40,008 bases of DNA from the NCBI GenBank assembly GCA_022641375.1, contig JALCDF010000011.1:1-40008 (forward strand). Direction: 5' to 3'. A program made the translations under genes and the position numbers. The DNA is from Megasphaera sp. Lineage in GTDB: Bacteria; Bacillota; Negativicutes; Veillonellales; Megasphaeraceae. Positions 25,566 through 37,466 of the stretch are shown here, piece after piece (position 1 is the first letter of the stretch; each line of letters begins with the position of its first letter). The notes beneath the pieces are model-generated. The model was not told the origin of the DNA and ran no database searches. It saw nothing but the letters and a program-made list of their open reading frames with translations.

Positions 25566-27638
25566 TTAGCCTTTGTCACTAATAACTTTTTCAGCTACGT
25601 TCTTAGGAACTTCTTCGTAGTGGTCGAAAGTCATAGTATAAACACCACGGCCCTGCGTCTTAGAACGCAAATCCGTTGCATAGCCAAACATTTCAGCCAG
25701 CGGTACAAATGCATTGATATGTTCTGCGCCAGAACGCATTTCCATACCTTCTACACGACCACGGCGGGAGTTCAAGTCACCGATGACATCGCCCATATAA
25801 TCTTCCGGAACGACGACTTCGACTTTTACGTACGGTTCAAGAAGAACCGGATTTGCTTTTCTGGCACCTTCTTTGAAGCCCATGGAACCAGCAATCTTAA
25901 AGGCCATTTCCGAAGAATCGACATCATGATACGAACCATCATATACAATAACTTTGATATCGACCATAGGGAATCCTGCCAAAACGCCTGTTTCCATAGC
26001 TTCCTTGACACCAGATTCAACAGAACCGATGTATTCTTTAGGAATAGCACCACCGACAACCTTGTTTTCAAATTCAAAACCGGCACCGGCTTCCTGCGGA
26101 ATAAGTTCGAGATAGCAGTCGCCATATTGGCCACGGCCACCGGACTGCCGAACAAAACGGCCTTCCTGCTTAACATCCTTGCGGATTGTTTCACGATATG
26201 CAACCTGTGGTTTGCCAACATTGCAGTCTACTTTGAATTCGCGGGACATACGGTCGACGATAATATCCAAATGAAGTTCGCCCATACCGGAAATAATAGT
26301 CTGCCCTGTTTCAGCATCGGTCTTAACCTTGAATGTTGGATCTTCTTCAGCCAAACGAGCCAAAGCAATACCCATTTTTTCCTGGTCAGCCTTTGTTTTC
26401 GGTTCAACAGCAACAGAAATAACCGGATCCGGAAATTCCATTTTTTCAAGGATAATCGGATTCTTTTCGTCACAAAGTGTGTCGCCTGTCGTCGTATTTT
26501 TCAAACCAACGATAGCTCCGATATCACCACTATAGGCTGTCTGCACTTCTTCACGATGATTAGCATGCATCCGCAGGATTCGGCCAATACGTTCTTTTTT
26601 ACCCTTACTAGAGTTCAAGACATATGTACCAGCCTGCAATGTGCCAGAATATACACGGAAAAATGCAAGTTTACCAACGAAAGGATCAGCCATGATTTTA
26701 AAAGCCAATGCTGCCAGCGGTTCGCTGTCATCTGATTCACGATGAGCTTCTTCGCCTGTATCAGGGTCAGTACCCATAACAGGGGGAATATCGAGAGGAG
26801 ACGGCATATAATCAATAACTGCATCAAGAAGCATCTGAATGCCTTTGTTCTTATAAGCAGACCCACAAAGTACTGGGAACATCTTATTCGTTACTACGGC
26901 AGCACGGATAGCTTTTTTGATTTCATCGATTGGAAGTTCTTCACCATCAAGATATTTCATCATGAGGTCATCATTTGTTTCACAGACGGCTTCAATCAGG
27001 ATCTGATGATATTTCTGAGCTTCTTCCTTCATATCGTCAGGAATGTCAACAACTTCGATTTCCTTGCCCAGGGCATCATCATAAACTTCTGCCTTCATCG
27101 TCAGCAAATCGATAATGCCACTGAAAGTCGTTTCAGCACCAATCGGAAGCTGTACAGCAACTGCATTCGCCTGCAAACGATCTTTCATCATCTGGACACA
27201 ATTCAAGAAATCAGCACCTGTTGTATCCATTTTATTAACAAATGCGATACGTGGTACATGGTATGTTTCTGCCTGGCGCCATACGGTTTCAGACTGCGGT
27301 TCAACGCCGCCTTTAGCTGAGAACACGGCAACAGAGCCATCAAGGACACGGAGAGAACGTTCAACTTCTACTGTGAAGTCAACATGCCCCGGAGTATCAA
27401 TGATATTAATGCGGTATCCTTTCCAATGCGCTGTCGTAGCGGCAGAGGTAATGGTGATACCACGTTCCTGTTCCTGAGCCATCCAGTCCATGGTAGCTGC
27501 GCCATCATGAACTTCACCAATTTTATGGACACGGCCGGTGTAGAACAAGATACGTTCTGTTGTAGTGGTTTTACCAGCATCAATGTGAGCCATGATGCCA
27601 ATATTTCGCGTTTTTTCCAAAGAAAATTCTCTTGGCAC
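25566..27638 (-). CDS. fusA: Elongation factor G
   Basis: A five-domain translocase GTPase, 690 residues. It opens [20 protein letters not shown] with the P-loop [12 protein letters not shown], then [15 protein letters not shown] (G2), DTPGHVD (G3) and NKMD (G4). Domain IV has [15 protein letters not shown] and the C-terminal domain [21 protein letters not shown] chose the GTG at 27638: the earlier GTG at 27650 overlaps the GAGGAG site and would add four residues not usual in the family. It lies between rpsG and tuf. Confidence 0.97.
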   Translation of the reverse strand: MPREFSLEKTRNIGIMAHIDAGKTTTTERILFYTGRVHKIGEVHDGAATMDWMAQEQERGITITSAATTAHWKGYRINIIDTPGHVDFTVEVERSLRVLDGSVAVFSAKGGVEPQSETVWRQAETYHVPRIAFVNKMDTTGADFLNCVQMMKDRLQANAVAVQLPIGAETTFSGIIDLLTMKAEVYDDALGKEIEVVDIPDDMKEEAQKYHQILIEAVCETNDDLMMKYLDGEELPIDEIKKAIRAAVVTNKMFPVLCGSAYKNKGIQMLLDAVIDYMPSPLDIPPVMGTDPDTGEEAHRESDDSEPLAALAFKIMADPFVGKLAFFRVYSGTLQAGTYVLNSSKGKKERIGRILRMHANHREEVQTAYSGDIGAIVGLKNTTTGDTLCDEKNPIILEKMEFPDPVISVAVEPKTKADQEKMGIALARLAEEDPTFKVKTDAETGQTIISGMGELHLDIIVDRMSREFKVDCNVGKPQVAYRETIRKDVKQEGRFVRQSGGRGQYGDCYLELIPQEAGAGFEFENKVVGGAIPKEYIGSVESGVKEAMETGVLAGFPMVDIKVIVYDGSYHDVDSSEMAFKIAGSMGFKEGARKANPVLLEPYVKVEVVVPEDYMGDVIGDLNSRRGRVEGMEMRSGAEHINAFVPLAEMFGYATDLRSKTQGRGVYTMTFDHYEEVPKNVAEKVISDKG

Positions 27639-27671
27639 GGTTTTTTCCACTCCTCAAATAAAAAACGTAAA

Positions 27672-28157
<486 letters not shown>

Positions 28158-28196
28158 TTATATGCATGTCATCATGTTCATTCTGAAAAGCAAACT

Positions 28197-28568
28197 TTAT
28201 TTACCTTTCTTAGCGCCGTATTTAGAACGGGACTGCTGACGATCAGATACGCCAGCTGTATCCAAAGCACCACGAACGATGTGATAACGTACACCAGGAA
28301 GGTCTTTAACACGACCGCCTCTGATTAATACAACACTGTGTTCCTGTAAATTGTGACCAATGCCGGGGATATACGCTGTTACTTCGATAGAATTCGTCAG
28401 GCGTACACGGGCAACTTTACGCAATGCAGAGTTAGGTTTTTTCGGTGTAGCTGTGTACACACGAGTGCAAACTCCACGTTTCTGCGGGCAGTTTTTTAAA
28501 GCCGGTGCATTAGATTTAACGATAGAATCCTGACGTCCTTTACGAACCAATTGGCTGATTGTTGGCAT
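28197..28568 (-). CDS. rpsL: 30S ribosomal protein S12
   Basis: A decoding-centre protein of 123 residues. It begins [19 protein letters not shown]. The two streptomycin-related loops keep their lysines: [15 protein letters not shown] and [12 protein letters not shown]. The Asp in the latter loop is the site that RimO methylthiolates in E. coli. GGAGG is seven bases before the ATG. Wild type in appearance. Confidence 0.98.
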   Translation of the reverse strand: MPTISQLVRKGRQDSIVKSNAPALKNCPQKRGVCTRVYTATPKKPNSALRKVARVRLTNSIEVTAYIPGIGHNLQEHSVVLIRGGRVKDLPGVRYHIVRGALDTAGVSDRQQSRSKYGAKKGK

Positions 28569-28648
28569 ATGGGCACCTCCTCTCCAAACAATTAGATTTA
28601 TAATGTAACCGTCAACGGGACAAGCCCATAAGACGATATTACCGAAAA

Positions 28649-28894
28649 TTATTTGAGCAAACCGACAGCCGCCGCCTTCACTTTAATATGACAGGCCAGG
28701 CCGAGTTCCATCATGGAATATTCTTTATCTGTCGGAATTCCCGCGCCTTCGGCAAATTCAATCAATGGCGCAACAACCTGCAACTCGCTGTCTTTTGCGA
28801 TATACAGGCAGGTGACTTCGTTTCGTTTCATCGCTTTAAGCGTTTGCTTTGCCCCTACTGTCTTGCGGACATTGCTTGCTATTTCCAAGCTCAC
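28649..28894 (-). CDS. L7Ae-family kink-turn RNA-binding protein
   Basis: An 81-residue protein of the L7Ae/L30e family (YbxF-like). It shows [20 protein letters not shown] and the fold's central strand-helix, with a C-terminal [20 protein letters not shown]. In B. subtilis the relatives bind kink-turn RNAs; the biological role is not settled. It starts with GTG, nine bases after AAGGAG, and is the first gene of the str block, 80 bases before rpsL. It is the usual neighbour of rpsL in Firmicutes. Confidence 0.93.
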   Translation of the reverse strand: MSLEIASNVRKTVGAKQTLKAMKRNEVTCLYIAKDSELQVVAPLIEFAEGAGIPTDKEYSMMELGLACHIKVKAAAVGLLK

Positions 28895-28925
28895 GAAACC
28901 TCACTCCTTACACTTACAAATTGGA

Positions 28926-28943
28926 CGCAGTACAATTACTGCG
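28926..28943 (-). promoter_or_regulatory. Hairpin at the 5' end of the str-block transcript
   Basis: CGCAGTA and TACTGCG pair perfectly over 7 bp around a four-base loop. The stem begins about four bases after the expected transcript start (near 28947). It may stabilise the 5' end of the message; no terminator follows. Confidence 0.5.
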
Positions 28944-28953
28944 ACACTTAGAT

Positions 28954-28982
28954 ATTTTAGCATTACGCTTCCTAGATGTCAA
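28954..28982 (-). promoter_or_regulatory. Promoter of the L7Ae-rpsL-rpsG-fusA-tuf operon
   Basis: Minus strand perfect TTGACA (28977-28982), 17-base spacer, TAAAAT (28954-28959, 5 of 6). It lies in the 263-base gap between rpoC and the L7Ae gene; the remainder of that gap, 28983-29111, is AT-rich and shows nothing further to me. The leader to the GTG start is about 53 bases. Confidence 0.85.
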
Positions 28983-29111
28983 TGGATTTTTCATAAAAGC
29001 TGCGTAACTAAGAGATTTATTATTACACAGTGCCGTGCATATCATTATGTATTCATCCGAAAAAATAAAATGATTTTACGTTTAGCAAGTATATATTTCC
29101 CAAAAAAGAAA

Positions 29112-29150
29112 TTAAAAATTCCGGCAAAACAAAATGTTTTGCCGGAATTT
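29112..29150 (-). terminator. Terminator of the rpoBC operon
   Basis: A perfect 15-bp stem, 29136-29150 with 29116-29130, loop of five bases, then TTAAT-rich sequence with T5 on the minus strand. It lies seven bases after the rpoC stop codon, so it ends the rpoBC message cleanly before the str block. Confidence 0.9.
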
Positions 29151-29157
29151 AGGACTT

Positions 29158-32100
29158 TTAATCCTGATTAGTTTTTAGTACTGTCGTATCTGATTCAGGA
29201 ACTCCACTGGAAGACATGTCAACGGGATTGCCATTTTCATCTTCGCAAGAGATGGATGGTACGCATTTCACAACTTTAACCTTACGATAACGGCTCATAC
29301 CGGTACCTGCAGGAATCAGTTTCCCAATAATAACATTTTCCTTGAGTCCCAAAAGCGGATCCACTTTACCTTTGATAGCCGCATCAGTAAGGACACGAGT
29401 TGTTTCCTGGAAAGAAGCCGCTGATAAGAACGAATCTGTTGCCAACGCTGCTTTTGTAATCCCCAGAAGCATCGGTTTACCGATTGCTGTCTTACGGTGG
29501 TTCGATTTAAGCCGGAGATTGGTATCTTCAAATACATTGACATCTACATAATCACCTGGAAGCATATCCGCATCACCGGCATCTTCAACTTTCATCTTAC
29601 GAAGCATTTGACGAACAATAACTTCGATATGTTTATCGTTAATGCCAACACCTTGTGACTTATAGACCTTCTGTACTTCATACACCAGATACCGCTGCGT
29701 TGCTTCAACGCCAAGGATACGCAGAATATCATGCGGGTTGATAGAACCAGATGTAATACGGGTTCCCTTGGTAATCACATCCCCTTCATGAACAACGAGG
29801 TGCGAACCATACGGAATCGTATAACTTCGTTCTTCCCCGTCGGCGTTCACAACGTGCACGATGTGAATATCATGATGTTCTTCTTTTTCGGTAATAGAAA
29901 CGGTACCATCAATTTCCGTAATAATAGCATTGCCCTTCGGTTTACGTGCTTCAAACAATTCTTCGACACGTGGAAGACCCTGGGTAATATCACCAGCAGA
30001 AGCAACCCCGCCCGTATGGAACGTACGCATTGTCAGCTGTGTGCCAGGTTCACCGATGGACTGTGCTGCAATCGTACCGACGGATTCACCAACATTGACC
30101 TTGCCGCCTGTACCCAGGTCACGGCCATAACATTTTGCACAAACACCATACCGGCTGCGGCAGGTGAGGACAGAACGAATCCGCACTTTCTTATAATATT
30201 TAGCGATTTCTTTAGCCTGATCCGCCATGATTTCTTCATTCAGGGCAACAATGATTTCACCCGTATCCGAATTTACCAGCGTTTCTGCCGCCGTACGACC
30301 TTCAATCCGGTCTTCCAACGGTTCTATGACGCCATTTCCTTCTACGATAGCCGTCACTTCGACGCCACGGATATCATTATTGCGGACTTTGACTTCCGTT
30401 ACATCACTATGCAGTACATGTTCAATGGCATCTTCCGTAAGCGGCGTTCCTGCGGCACATATTTCTATACCATTAGAATCAACTACTGCCGTTTCTATCG
30501 TTTTGCCAAGCATGTTTTCTACCATGGATTTACGGATAGCTTCTCTGAATCCTTCTTCCGGAGCACCTAATGATACAGTTTCAATGACATTGGTATGATT
30601 CATATCATCATTGATATCCATCTGGCTTCCCCGTAAATACAGCTTGGGAATTTCATGTTCGATAACCGTATCCATATCATCATTTGTAAGCAAATGATCT
30701 GCTGGGAAAACGACTTCTCCCGTTTCCGGATCCATGATATCCCGAACCAGGACACGGCCAATCAGTTTGTCTCGCAAGAGATTGACAGCCTGACGGCAGG
30801 AACTGGCCAAACGGGCCCGTTCACGAACGAGATCGATGCCAAAAACATCGCAGTCTTCTTCGCGGACGATTACATCCTGGGAAACGTCGACAAGACGACG
30901 TGTTAAATATCCGGAGTCAGCTGTACGTAATGCCGTATCAGCCAATCCTTTACGAGCCCCGTGACTGGATGTGAAATAGTCCAATACGGACAACCCTTCA
31001 CGGAAGTTAGCCTTAATCGGCAAGTCGATAATACGACCGGATGGATCCGCCATCAAACCACGCATCCCGGCAACCTGACGAATCTGCTGTTTATTACCAC
31101 GAGCACCAGAATCAGCCATCATAAAGATTGAATTGAAAGGATCCATGTTATCCATCATGGCTTCCGTTACTTTATCCGTAGCTTTTTCCCATAATGCACA
31201 GGTCTTACGATACCGTTCGTCTTCAGTAATAATACCACGCTGATACATTTTGGTGACATTCAGTACCTGTTTATCTGCCGCATCCAGTATATCCCATTTT
31301 TCGGACGGAATCTGGATATCGGAAATGGCAATGGACATGCCGGCCTGACGAGCATAATGATAACCGATTGCTTTAATCCGGTCCAGCAATTCTGCCGTCT
31401 TGGTGTTACCGGCAAGATGGAAACAATCATCAACGAGTTTGCCGATCTGTTTCTTGTTCATAAGAACACCAAGGCAATCTACATCGACATATTCCCTGCC
31501 CTTTTTAAATTCAGCCACTTCATCTTTATTGATTTTATGGTTTGGCAGAGGGCGTTTAGCCAATAAATCTACGCCAAACTTTTCTTTTAATGCTGTGAAA
31601 CCATAATCCCTGATTTCGCCATTTTCTCTAATCTTAATGAGATGCGTAGAATCTATGACATTATGTTCATATGCATAAAGCGTATCTTCCGGATTATCAA
31701 ATACCATGATTTTATCCGTATGATATAAACGCAGTGGTTCATACAACTGATAATTATAGAGAAGTTTGCCTGCTGTCGTTTCAATACGGCCATGATCCGG
31801 GATACGAACCTTGATGAGTGCTTCAATATCGATTACCTTGGCATCATATGCCAGCATCACTTCATCATAATCCGAGAAGATTTTTCCTTCTCCTTTTGCT
31901 CCCGGCTTGACCAGTGTCAGGTAGTACGCCCCAAGAACCATATCCTGAGTTGGTACGGCTACTGGTTTCCCATCTTTTGGTGCCAGGATATTATGAGACG
32001 ACAACATGAGGGTACGAGCTTCCGACTGTGCTTCTACGGATAACGGCAGATGACAAGCCATCTGGTCTCCATCGAAGTCAGCATTGAATGCAGTACAGAC

Positions 32101-33423
32101 CAACGGATGCAATTTGATAGCCCGGCCTTCCCAAAGGATAGGTTCAAATGCCTGGATACCCAAACGATGCAATGTAGGTGCACGGTTCAACAATACCGGA
32201 TGTTCCTTGATAACATCTTCGAGGACATCCCATACTTCATTACTTACCCGTTCAACCTTTTTCTTGGCATTTTTAATATTAGTCGCAATGCCTTTTTCGA
32301 CGAGCTTCTTCATGACAAACGGTTTGAAGAGTTCAAGAGCCATTTCTTTCGGCAAGCCGCATTGATGCATCTTTAATTCCGGACCAACAACGATAACGGA
32401 ACGACCAGAATAGTCAACACGTTTGCCGAGCAAGTTCTGACGGAAACGACCTTGTTTCCCTTTAAGCATGTCAGACAAAGACTTCAGCGGGCGATTTCCC
32501 GGACCGGTTACAGGACGACCGCGGCGGCCATTATCAATAAGAGCATCGACAGCTTCCTGCAGCATACGTTTTTCATTGCGGACAATGATATCCGGAGCAC
32601 CCAATTCCAACAGACGGGTCAACCGATTATTACGATTGATGACCCGGCGATATAAATCATTCAAGTCAGATGTTGCAAACCGGCCGCCATCAAGCTGTAC
32701 CATCGGCCGCAATTCCGGCGGAATGACCGGAATGACATCCATGACCATCCATTCCGGCTTATTTCCGGAATGGCGGAATGCTTCTACGACTTCCAAACGA
32801 CGGATAGCGCGAACACGCCGCTGTCCGGAAGAATCTTTAAGTTCTTCCCGTAAATCCTTATCAAGTTTTTCCAAATCCAAGCCCTGAAGGAGCTCTTTTA
32901 CCGCGGCAGCACCCATTCCAACCCGGAATTTATCACCATACATATCCAGGTACTGGCGATATTCCGATTCTGTCAGTAACTGCTGTTTTGCTAAAGGAGT
33001 ATCTCCCGGATCCAATACGATATAGGAAGCAAAATATAATACTTTTTCCAACGAACGCGGCGAAATATCAAGAATCAAGCCCATTCGGCTGGGGATACCT
33101 TTAAAATACCAAATATGAGAAACCGGTGTAGCCAATTTTATATGGCCCATCCGTTCACGACGAACTTTGGCACGTGTAACTTCAACGCCACAACGATCGC
33201 AAACGACGCCTTTATAACGAATGCGTTTATATTTGCCGCAATGACATTCCCAGTCCTTTGTCGGGCCAAAAATGCGTTCGCAGAACAGACCATCCCGTTC
33301 CGGTTTCAATGTACGATAATTGATTGTTTCCGGTTTCTTGACTTCACCATGTGACCATTCCAAAATTTTTTCCGGAGAAGCCAGGCCAATCCGCATGGAA
33401 TCAAATTCGTTCACATCAAGCAC
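29158..33423 (-). CDS. rpoC: RNA polymerase beta' subunit
   Basis: The 1421-residue catalytic clamp subunit of RNA polymerase. The N-terminal zinc site is C60, C62, C75, C78. The active-site magnesium triad is in NADFDGD (about residue 448). The second zinc site is in [13 protein letters not shown] (about 1090), and the trigger loop and bridge helix lie before it. Start is GTG, eight bases after GGGAG. It begins 26 bases after rpoB and ends at a 15-bp terminator. The length is somewhat above B. subtilis RpoC (1199), in keeping with other Negativicutes and clostridial proteins that carry insertions. Confidence 0.98.
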   Translation of the reverse strand: MLDVNEFDSMRIGLASPEKILEWSHGEVKKPETINYRTLKPERDGLFCERIFGPTKDWECHCGKYKRIRYKGVVCDRCGVEVTRAKVRRERMGHIKLATPVSHIWYFKGIPSRMGLILDISPRSLEKVLYFASYIVLDPGDTPLAKQQLLTESEYRQYLDMYGDKFRVGMGAAAVKELLQGLDLEKLDKDLREELKDSSGQRRVRAIRRLEVVEAFRHSGNKPEWMVMDVIPVIPPELRPMVQLDGGRFATSDLNDLYRRVINRNNRLTRLLELGAPDIIVRNEKRMLQEAVDALIDNGRRGRPVTGPGNRPLKSLSDMLKGKQGRFRQNLLGKRVDYSGRSVIVVGPELKMHQCGLPKEMALELFKPFVMKKLVEKGIATNIKNAKKKVERVSNEVWDVLEDVIKEHPVLLNRAPTLHRLGIQAFEPILWEGRAIKLHPLVCTAFNADFDGDQMACHLPLSVEAQSEARTLMLSSHNILAPKDGKPVAVPTQDMVLGAYYLTLVKPGAKGEGKIFSDYDEVMLAYDAKVIDIEALIKVRIPDHGRIETTAGKLLYNYQLYEPLRLYHTDKIMVFDNPEDTLYAYEHNVIDSTHLIKIRENGEIRDYGFTALKEKFGVDLLAKRPLPNHKINKDEVAEFKKGREYVDVDCLGVLMNKKQIGKLVDDCFHLAGNTKTAELLDRIKAIGYHYARQAGMSIAISDIQIPSEKWDILDAADKQVLNVTKMYQRGIITEDERYRKTCALWEKATDKVTEAMMDNMDPFNSIFMMADSGARGNKQQIRQVAGMRGLMADPSGRIIDLPIKANFREGLSVLDYFTSSHGARKGLADTALRTADSGYLTRRLVDVSQDVIVREEDCDVFGIDLVRERARLASSCRQAVNLLRDKLIGRVLVRDIMDPETGEVVFPADHLLTNDDMDTVIEHEIPKLYLRGSQMDINDDMNHTNVIETVSLGAPEEGFREAIRKSMVENMLGKTIETAVVDSNGIEICAAGTPLTEDAIEHVLHSDVTEVKVRNNDIRGVEVTAIVEGNGVIEPLEDRIEGRTAAETLVNSDTGEIIVALNEEIMADQAKEIAKYYKKVRIRSVLTCRSRYGVCAKCYGRDLGTGGKVNVGESVGTIAAQSIGEPGTQLTMRTFHTGGVASAGDITQGLPRVEELFEARKPKGNAIITEIDGTVSITEKEEHHDIHIVHVVNADGEERSYTIPYGSHLVVHEGDVITKGTRITSGSINPHDILRILGVEATQRYLVYEVQKVYKSQGVGINDKHIEVIVRQMLRKMKVEDAGDADMLPGDYVDVNVFEDTNLRLKSNHRKTAIGKPMLLGITKAALATDSFLSAASFQETTRVLTDAAIKGKVDPLLGLKENVIIGKLIPAGTGMSRYRKVKVVKCVPSISCEDENGNPVDMSSSGVPESDTTVLKTNQD

Positions 33424-33449
33424 AAATACCGCTCCCTTCTATGTATACC

Positions 33450-36400
33450 TTATTCATCTTCGTCTGTAGTTTCAGATGCTTCACTCTTGGTTTTTGCTTC
33501 TGCTAATGCTTCATAGCTCATTTCTTTACTGATAACATCATCTTCACTGCCATTCGGAACGGGCTTTTCTCTCTGTTCCGTATGATTGTCACTGCCTTCA
33601 GCTGCATCATCAGTATCATCAGTATCAGCAGCATCAGTAGTGTCAACCGCTTCCGTTGTTATCGGTTGTGTACCGTCAGAAACATTATCGCCTTCCATTA
33701 CGCGGCGCAATTCATCTTCTTGTTCCGGTTCTACTTCGTCTTCATCATCGAGTTCCTTGATAATGACTTCGTCACCGTCTTCATTCAAGATTTGAACATC
33801 CAAACCGATAGCCTGCAATTCCTTCAAAAGTACCTTAAACGATTCCGGCACTCCCGGTTCAGGAATATTTTCACCTTTAACTATCTTTTCATATGCTTTG
33901 ACACGACCAACCACATCATCAGATTTAACTGTTAACATTTCCTGTAATGTATAGGCTGCACCATAGGCTTCCAACGCCCAAACTTCCATTTCGCCAAAAC
34001 GCTGGCCGCCGAACTGTGCTTTACCACCGAGAGGCTGCTGCGTAACCAAAGAATACGGGCCTGTCGAACGAGCATGGATTTTATCATCTACCAGATGATG
34101 CAATTTCAGGAAGTACGTATACCCTACCGTAACCCGGCGATCCATCGGTTCCCCTGTCCGTCCATCATACAGAACAGATTTGCCGTCTTCCGGAAGACCT
34201 GCTATCTTCAACGCTTCAAAAACATCTTCTGCCTGAGCCCCATCAAATACCGGCGTAGCAATATGGATGCCAGCTCTATCCGGTTTCGGCATGCCATACG
34301 TATCAAAATCATATCCCGCAGCGCGAAGTTTATCTTCCAGCGCCGGGTCTTTATCCTTTATCAAAACGCCGAACTTATGCATAGCCCAGCCTAAATGTGT
34401 TTCCAATATCTGTCCAATGTTCATACGAGACGGTACACCTAATGGATTCAATACGATCTGAACCGGTGTCCCATCAGGCAGGAACGGCATATCTTCCTGA
34501 CGCATAACACGGGAAACAACGCCCTTATTGCCATGACGGCCGGACATCTTATCCCCTTCATGAATCTTCCGCTTCTGTGCAATATACACACGGACAAGGT
34601 GATTTACTCCCGGTGGGAGTTCATCATTATTTTCACGAGAGAAAATACGGACATTCACTATTTTACCTGATTCACCATGAGGTACCCGTAAAGATGTATC
34701 ACGGACTTCCCGTTCCTTATCACCAAAGATTGCTCTCAGAAGCCGTTCTTCCGGTGTGAGTTCCGTTTCACCTTTCGGTGTAACCTTGCCTACCAGGACG
34801 TCCCCGGGGAATACATCGGCACCAATCATGATAATACCTTGTTCATCGAGATTCTTGGTACTGTCTTCACTGACATTCGGGATTTCACGAGTGATTTCTT
34901 CAGACCCTAATTTGGTATCCCGGGCATCGCATTCATATTCTTCAATATGAATAGAAGTATATAAATCATGTTTCGGCAAATCTTCGCTCAACAGCACAGC
35001 ATCTTCATAGTTATAGCCTTCCCATGGCATATAGGCAACGAGGATATTATATCCCAACGCCAATTCACCGCCATCGGTAGCCATACCATCTGCCAGCACT
35101 TCGCCTTCTTCGACATGATCGTGTTTGTAAACAATAGGCCGCTGGTTAATGCAAGTACTTTGGTTCGACCGAACAAATTTTATAAGGTGATACGTATCAA
35201 TGGCACCTGTATCCGCCGTTACTTCAATCGTATCGCCAGTAACGCGGGTTACTTCCCCACTGTGTTTGGCCAAAATACAAACGCCGGAGTCACAAGCTGC
35301 CTTATATTCCATCCCCGTCCCTACAAGCGGAGCCTGGGTACGCAGTAATGGTACTGCCTGACGCTGCATGTTCGCACCCATAAGAGCACGGTTCGCATCA
35401 TCATTTTCCAGGAACGGAATCATAGAAGTACCGACAGAAACAACTTCTTTTGGCGATACGTCCATGTAATCGACACGTTCCGCTCTAAATTCACGGGTAT
35501 CTTCACCATGACGGCAGGCAACACGTTCATGCACAAAATGGCCATCTTCGGTCAACGGTTCATTGGCCTGCGCAATAACATATTGTTCTTCTTCATCAGC
35601 AGTAACATAGTGTACTGTATCCGTAACGATATGAGTTGTCTTATCGACAAGGCGGTATGGTGCTTCGATAAAGCCGAATTCATTTACTTTACCAAAACAT
35701 GCCAGAGAAGAAATCAACCCGATGTTAGGACCTTCCGGCGTTTCTACCGGGCACATACGTCCATAATGTGAATGATGGACGTCACGAACTTCGAACCCTG
35801 CCCGTTCACGGGATAAGCCGCCAGGACCAAGAGCACTCAGGCGACGTTTATGTGTCAATTCAGCCAATGGATTCGTCTGGTCCATAAACTGAGATAACTG
35901 ACTGGACCCAAAGAATTCTTTGATTGCTGCAACAACAGGACGGATATTGATAAGAACCTGCGGCGTAATACTTTCTGTATCCTGAATGGTCATACGTTCA
36001 CGCACTACTCGTTCCATTCGGGTCAGCCCGATACGGAACTGATTCTGAAGCAATTCACCAACACAGCGCAGACGACGGTTCCCCAAATGGTCAATATCAT
36101 CAACAGTGCCAAAACCATCCATGAGATTCAATAAATAATCAATATGGGCAATAATATCTTCTTTTGTAATCGTACGATGTTCATAAGGAAGATTACTGTT
36201 ATTACAAATAATCTTATATACGGAATTATCCGTTTTTTCTACGAACGCAACAGCCAGTCCTTCGCCGCTGAATACGCCGCTTTCTTTTATCCGGGCTACT
36301 TCCGCAGCACCTATTTCCGTATGGGCATCAACAACGACTTCACCCGTTTCAGGGTTCACAATTGGTTCATGCAGTGTCAGTCCAAACAGGCGACGTTCCC

Positions 36401-37235
36401 AGCCGAGTTTCTTGCCGGCTTTATACCGTCCGACACGAGCCATGTCATAGCGGCGCGGATCAAAGAACAACCCTTCAAATAAATTGCGGGCGCTTTCCAC
36501 AGTCGGCGGTTCGCCCGGACGCAGTTTTTTATAGATTTCAACAAGTGCTTCTTCCTGTGATTCTGTCGTATCCTTTTCAAAGGTCGCCTTCAACCGTTTA
36601 TCATCAAAAAACAGATCCAGGATATCGGCATTGCTCGACCAGCCCAGTGCCCGAATGAGTACCGTTACAGGAATCTTGCGGTTGCGGTCTATACGTGCGT
36701 AAACGATATCATTGGCATCGGTTTCCAATTCGATCCAGGCGCCACGGTTCGGTATTACCGTTGAATTATAAAGACGGATACCCATGGGGTCAATATCACG
36801 ACCATAATATACGCCAGGAGAACGAACAAGCTGACTGACAATAACACGTTCCGCCCCATTTATAATGAATGTACCTGTATCCGTAATCAGCGGGAAATCT
36901 CCCATGAATACTTCCTGTTCCTTCAGTTCACCTGTTTCATGATTATCAAGGCGGATTTGAACACGGAGCGGCGCAGCATATGTGGTATCCCGTTCCTTGC
37001 ATTCACGGATGTCATATTTTGGTTCCCCTAATTTAAAACTTTCAAAGGATAAGGACAAATTGCCCGATGCATCTTCAATAGGAGAAATGTCTTTGAATAT
37101 ATCCTTCAGTCCTTTTTCAAGGAACCATTCGTAAGATTTGTTCTGCAAATCCAACAGATGAGGCATCTTCAAGACCTCGTTAATCTTAGCATACGTGTAT
37201 CGTGTCCTTTTACCTACTTGTACAGGTTTGAACAT
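33450..37235 (-). CDS. rpoB: RNA polymerase beta subunit
   Basis: A 1261-residue catalytic subunit of RNA polymerase. The rifampicin region (about 440-475) reads [20 protein letters not shown], then [10 protein letters not shown], the wild-type Firmicutes form, so it suggests rifampicin sensitivity. Other landmarks are [15 protein letters not shown] and the C-terminal [17 protein letters not shown]. The last 101 residues (1161-1261) form an acidic Asp/Glu/Thr-rich tail of low complexity, longer than the tail of B. subtilis RpoB. It has a consensus promoter 184 bases upstream and a hairpin in the leader. rplJL is not upstream. Confidence 0.98.
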   Translation of the reverse strand: MFKPVQVGKRTRYTYAKINEVLKMPHLLDLQNKSYEWFLEKGLKDIFKDISPIEDASGNLSLSFESFKLGEPKYDIRECKERDTTYAAPLRVQIRLDNHETGELKEQEVFMGDFPLITDTGTFIINGAERVIVSQLVRSPGVYYGRDIDPMGIRLYNSTVIPNRGAWIELETDANDIVYARIDRNRKIPVTVLIRALGWSSNADILDLFFDDKRLKATFEKDTTESQEEALVEIYKKLRPGEPPTVESARNLFEGLFFDPRRYDMARVGRYKAGKKLGWERRLFGLTLHEPIVNPETGEVVVDAHTEIGAAEVARIKESGVFSGEGLAVAFVEKTDNSVYKIICNNSNLPYEHRTITKEDIIAHIDYLLNLMDGFGTVDDIDHLGNRRLRCVGELLQNQFRIGLTRMERVVRERMTIQDTESITPQVLINIRPVVAAIKEFFGSSQLSQFMDQTNPLAELTHKRRLSALGPGGLSRERAGFEVRDVHHSHYGRMCPVETPEGPNIGLISSLACFGKVNEFGFIEAPYRLVDKTTHIVTDTVHYVTADEEEQYVIAQANEPLTEDGHFVHERVACRHGEDTREFRAERVDYMDVSPKEVVSVGTSMIPFLENDDANRALMGANMQRQAVPLLRTQAPLVGTGMEYKAACDSGVCILAKHSGEVTRVTGDTIEVTADTGAIDTYHLIKFVRSNQSTCINQRPIVYKHDHVEEGEVLADGMATDGGELALGYNILVAYMPWEGYNYEDAVLLSEDLPKHDLYTSIHIEEYECDARDTKLGSEEITREIPNVSEDSTKNLDEQGIIMIGADVFPGDVLVGKVTPKGETELTPEERLLRAIFGDKEREVRDTSLRVPHGESGKIVNVRIFSRENNDELPPGVNHLVRVYIAQKRKIHEGDKMSGRHGNKGVVSRVMRQEDMPFLPDGTPVQIVLNPLGVPSRMNIGQILETHLGWAMHKFGVLIKDKDPALEDKLRAAGYDFDTYGMPKPDRAGIHIATPVFDGAQAEDVFEALKIAGLPEDGKSVLYDGRTGEPMDRRVTVGYTYFLKLHHLVDDKIHARSTGPYSLVTQQPLGGKAQFGGQRFGEMEVWALEAYGAAYTLQEMLTVKSDDVVGRVKAYEKIVKGENIPEPGVPESFKVLLKELQAIGLDVQILNEDGDEVIIKELDDEDEVEPEQEDELRRVMEGDNVSDGTQPITTEAVDTTDAADTDDTDDAAEGSDNHTEQREKPVPNGSEDDVISKEMSYEALAEAKTKSEASETTDEDE

Positions 37236-37304
37236 GCTGATTCTTCACCCCTTATAAAAGTAACCCATTATGATAATGAAGTATAAAGCATTACATAAAG
37301 CGAC

Positions 37305-37342
37305 AAAAAAGCAAGGCTCTCAACCAAACGTGAACCTTGCTT
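37305..37342 (-). terminator. Terminator-like hairpin between tyrS and rpoB (candidate attenuator)
   Basis: On the minus strand AAGCAAGG (37335-37342) pairs with CCTTGCTT (37309-37316), an eight-base perfect stem with an 18-base loop, followed by T6 (37305-37310, overlapping the stem end). It lies about 70 bases downstream of the expected start of the rpoB promoter at 37419-37447 and about 70 bases before rpoB. It can end tyrS transcripts, act as an attenuator for rpoBC, or both. Confidence 0.7.
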
Positions 37343-37418
37343 AATTTTTGCTCTCCGGAAGCTTTCCCCCATATATCCATAATATCAATTATATTAATTG
37401 AACATTTTGCAATAAGTT

Positions 37419-37447
37419 ATTATATCACTATGGGCATGTGATGTCAA
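37419..37447 (-). promoter_or_regulatory. Perfect consensus promoter upstream of rpoB
   Basis: Minus strand TTGACA (37442-37447), 17 bases, TATAAT (37419-37424): all twelve bases match. The transcript would start near 37412, 20 bases beyond the tyrS stop, and run about 177 bases to rpoB through the hairpin 37305-37342. The leader also contains a small GGAAAGCTTCC palindrome near 37363-37373. Confidence 0.88.
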
Positions 37448-37466
37448 TATTTAATTTTATTATTTT

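Noticed and set aside
25464-26735. Open plus-strand frame of 423 codons opposite fusA
   Set aside because: It has no known domain, its translation is rich in Phe, Cys and Asn as expected from the reverse of a coding gene, and it lies on the antisense of a fully conserved gene.
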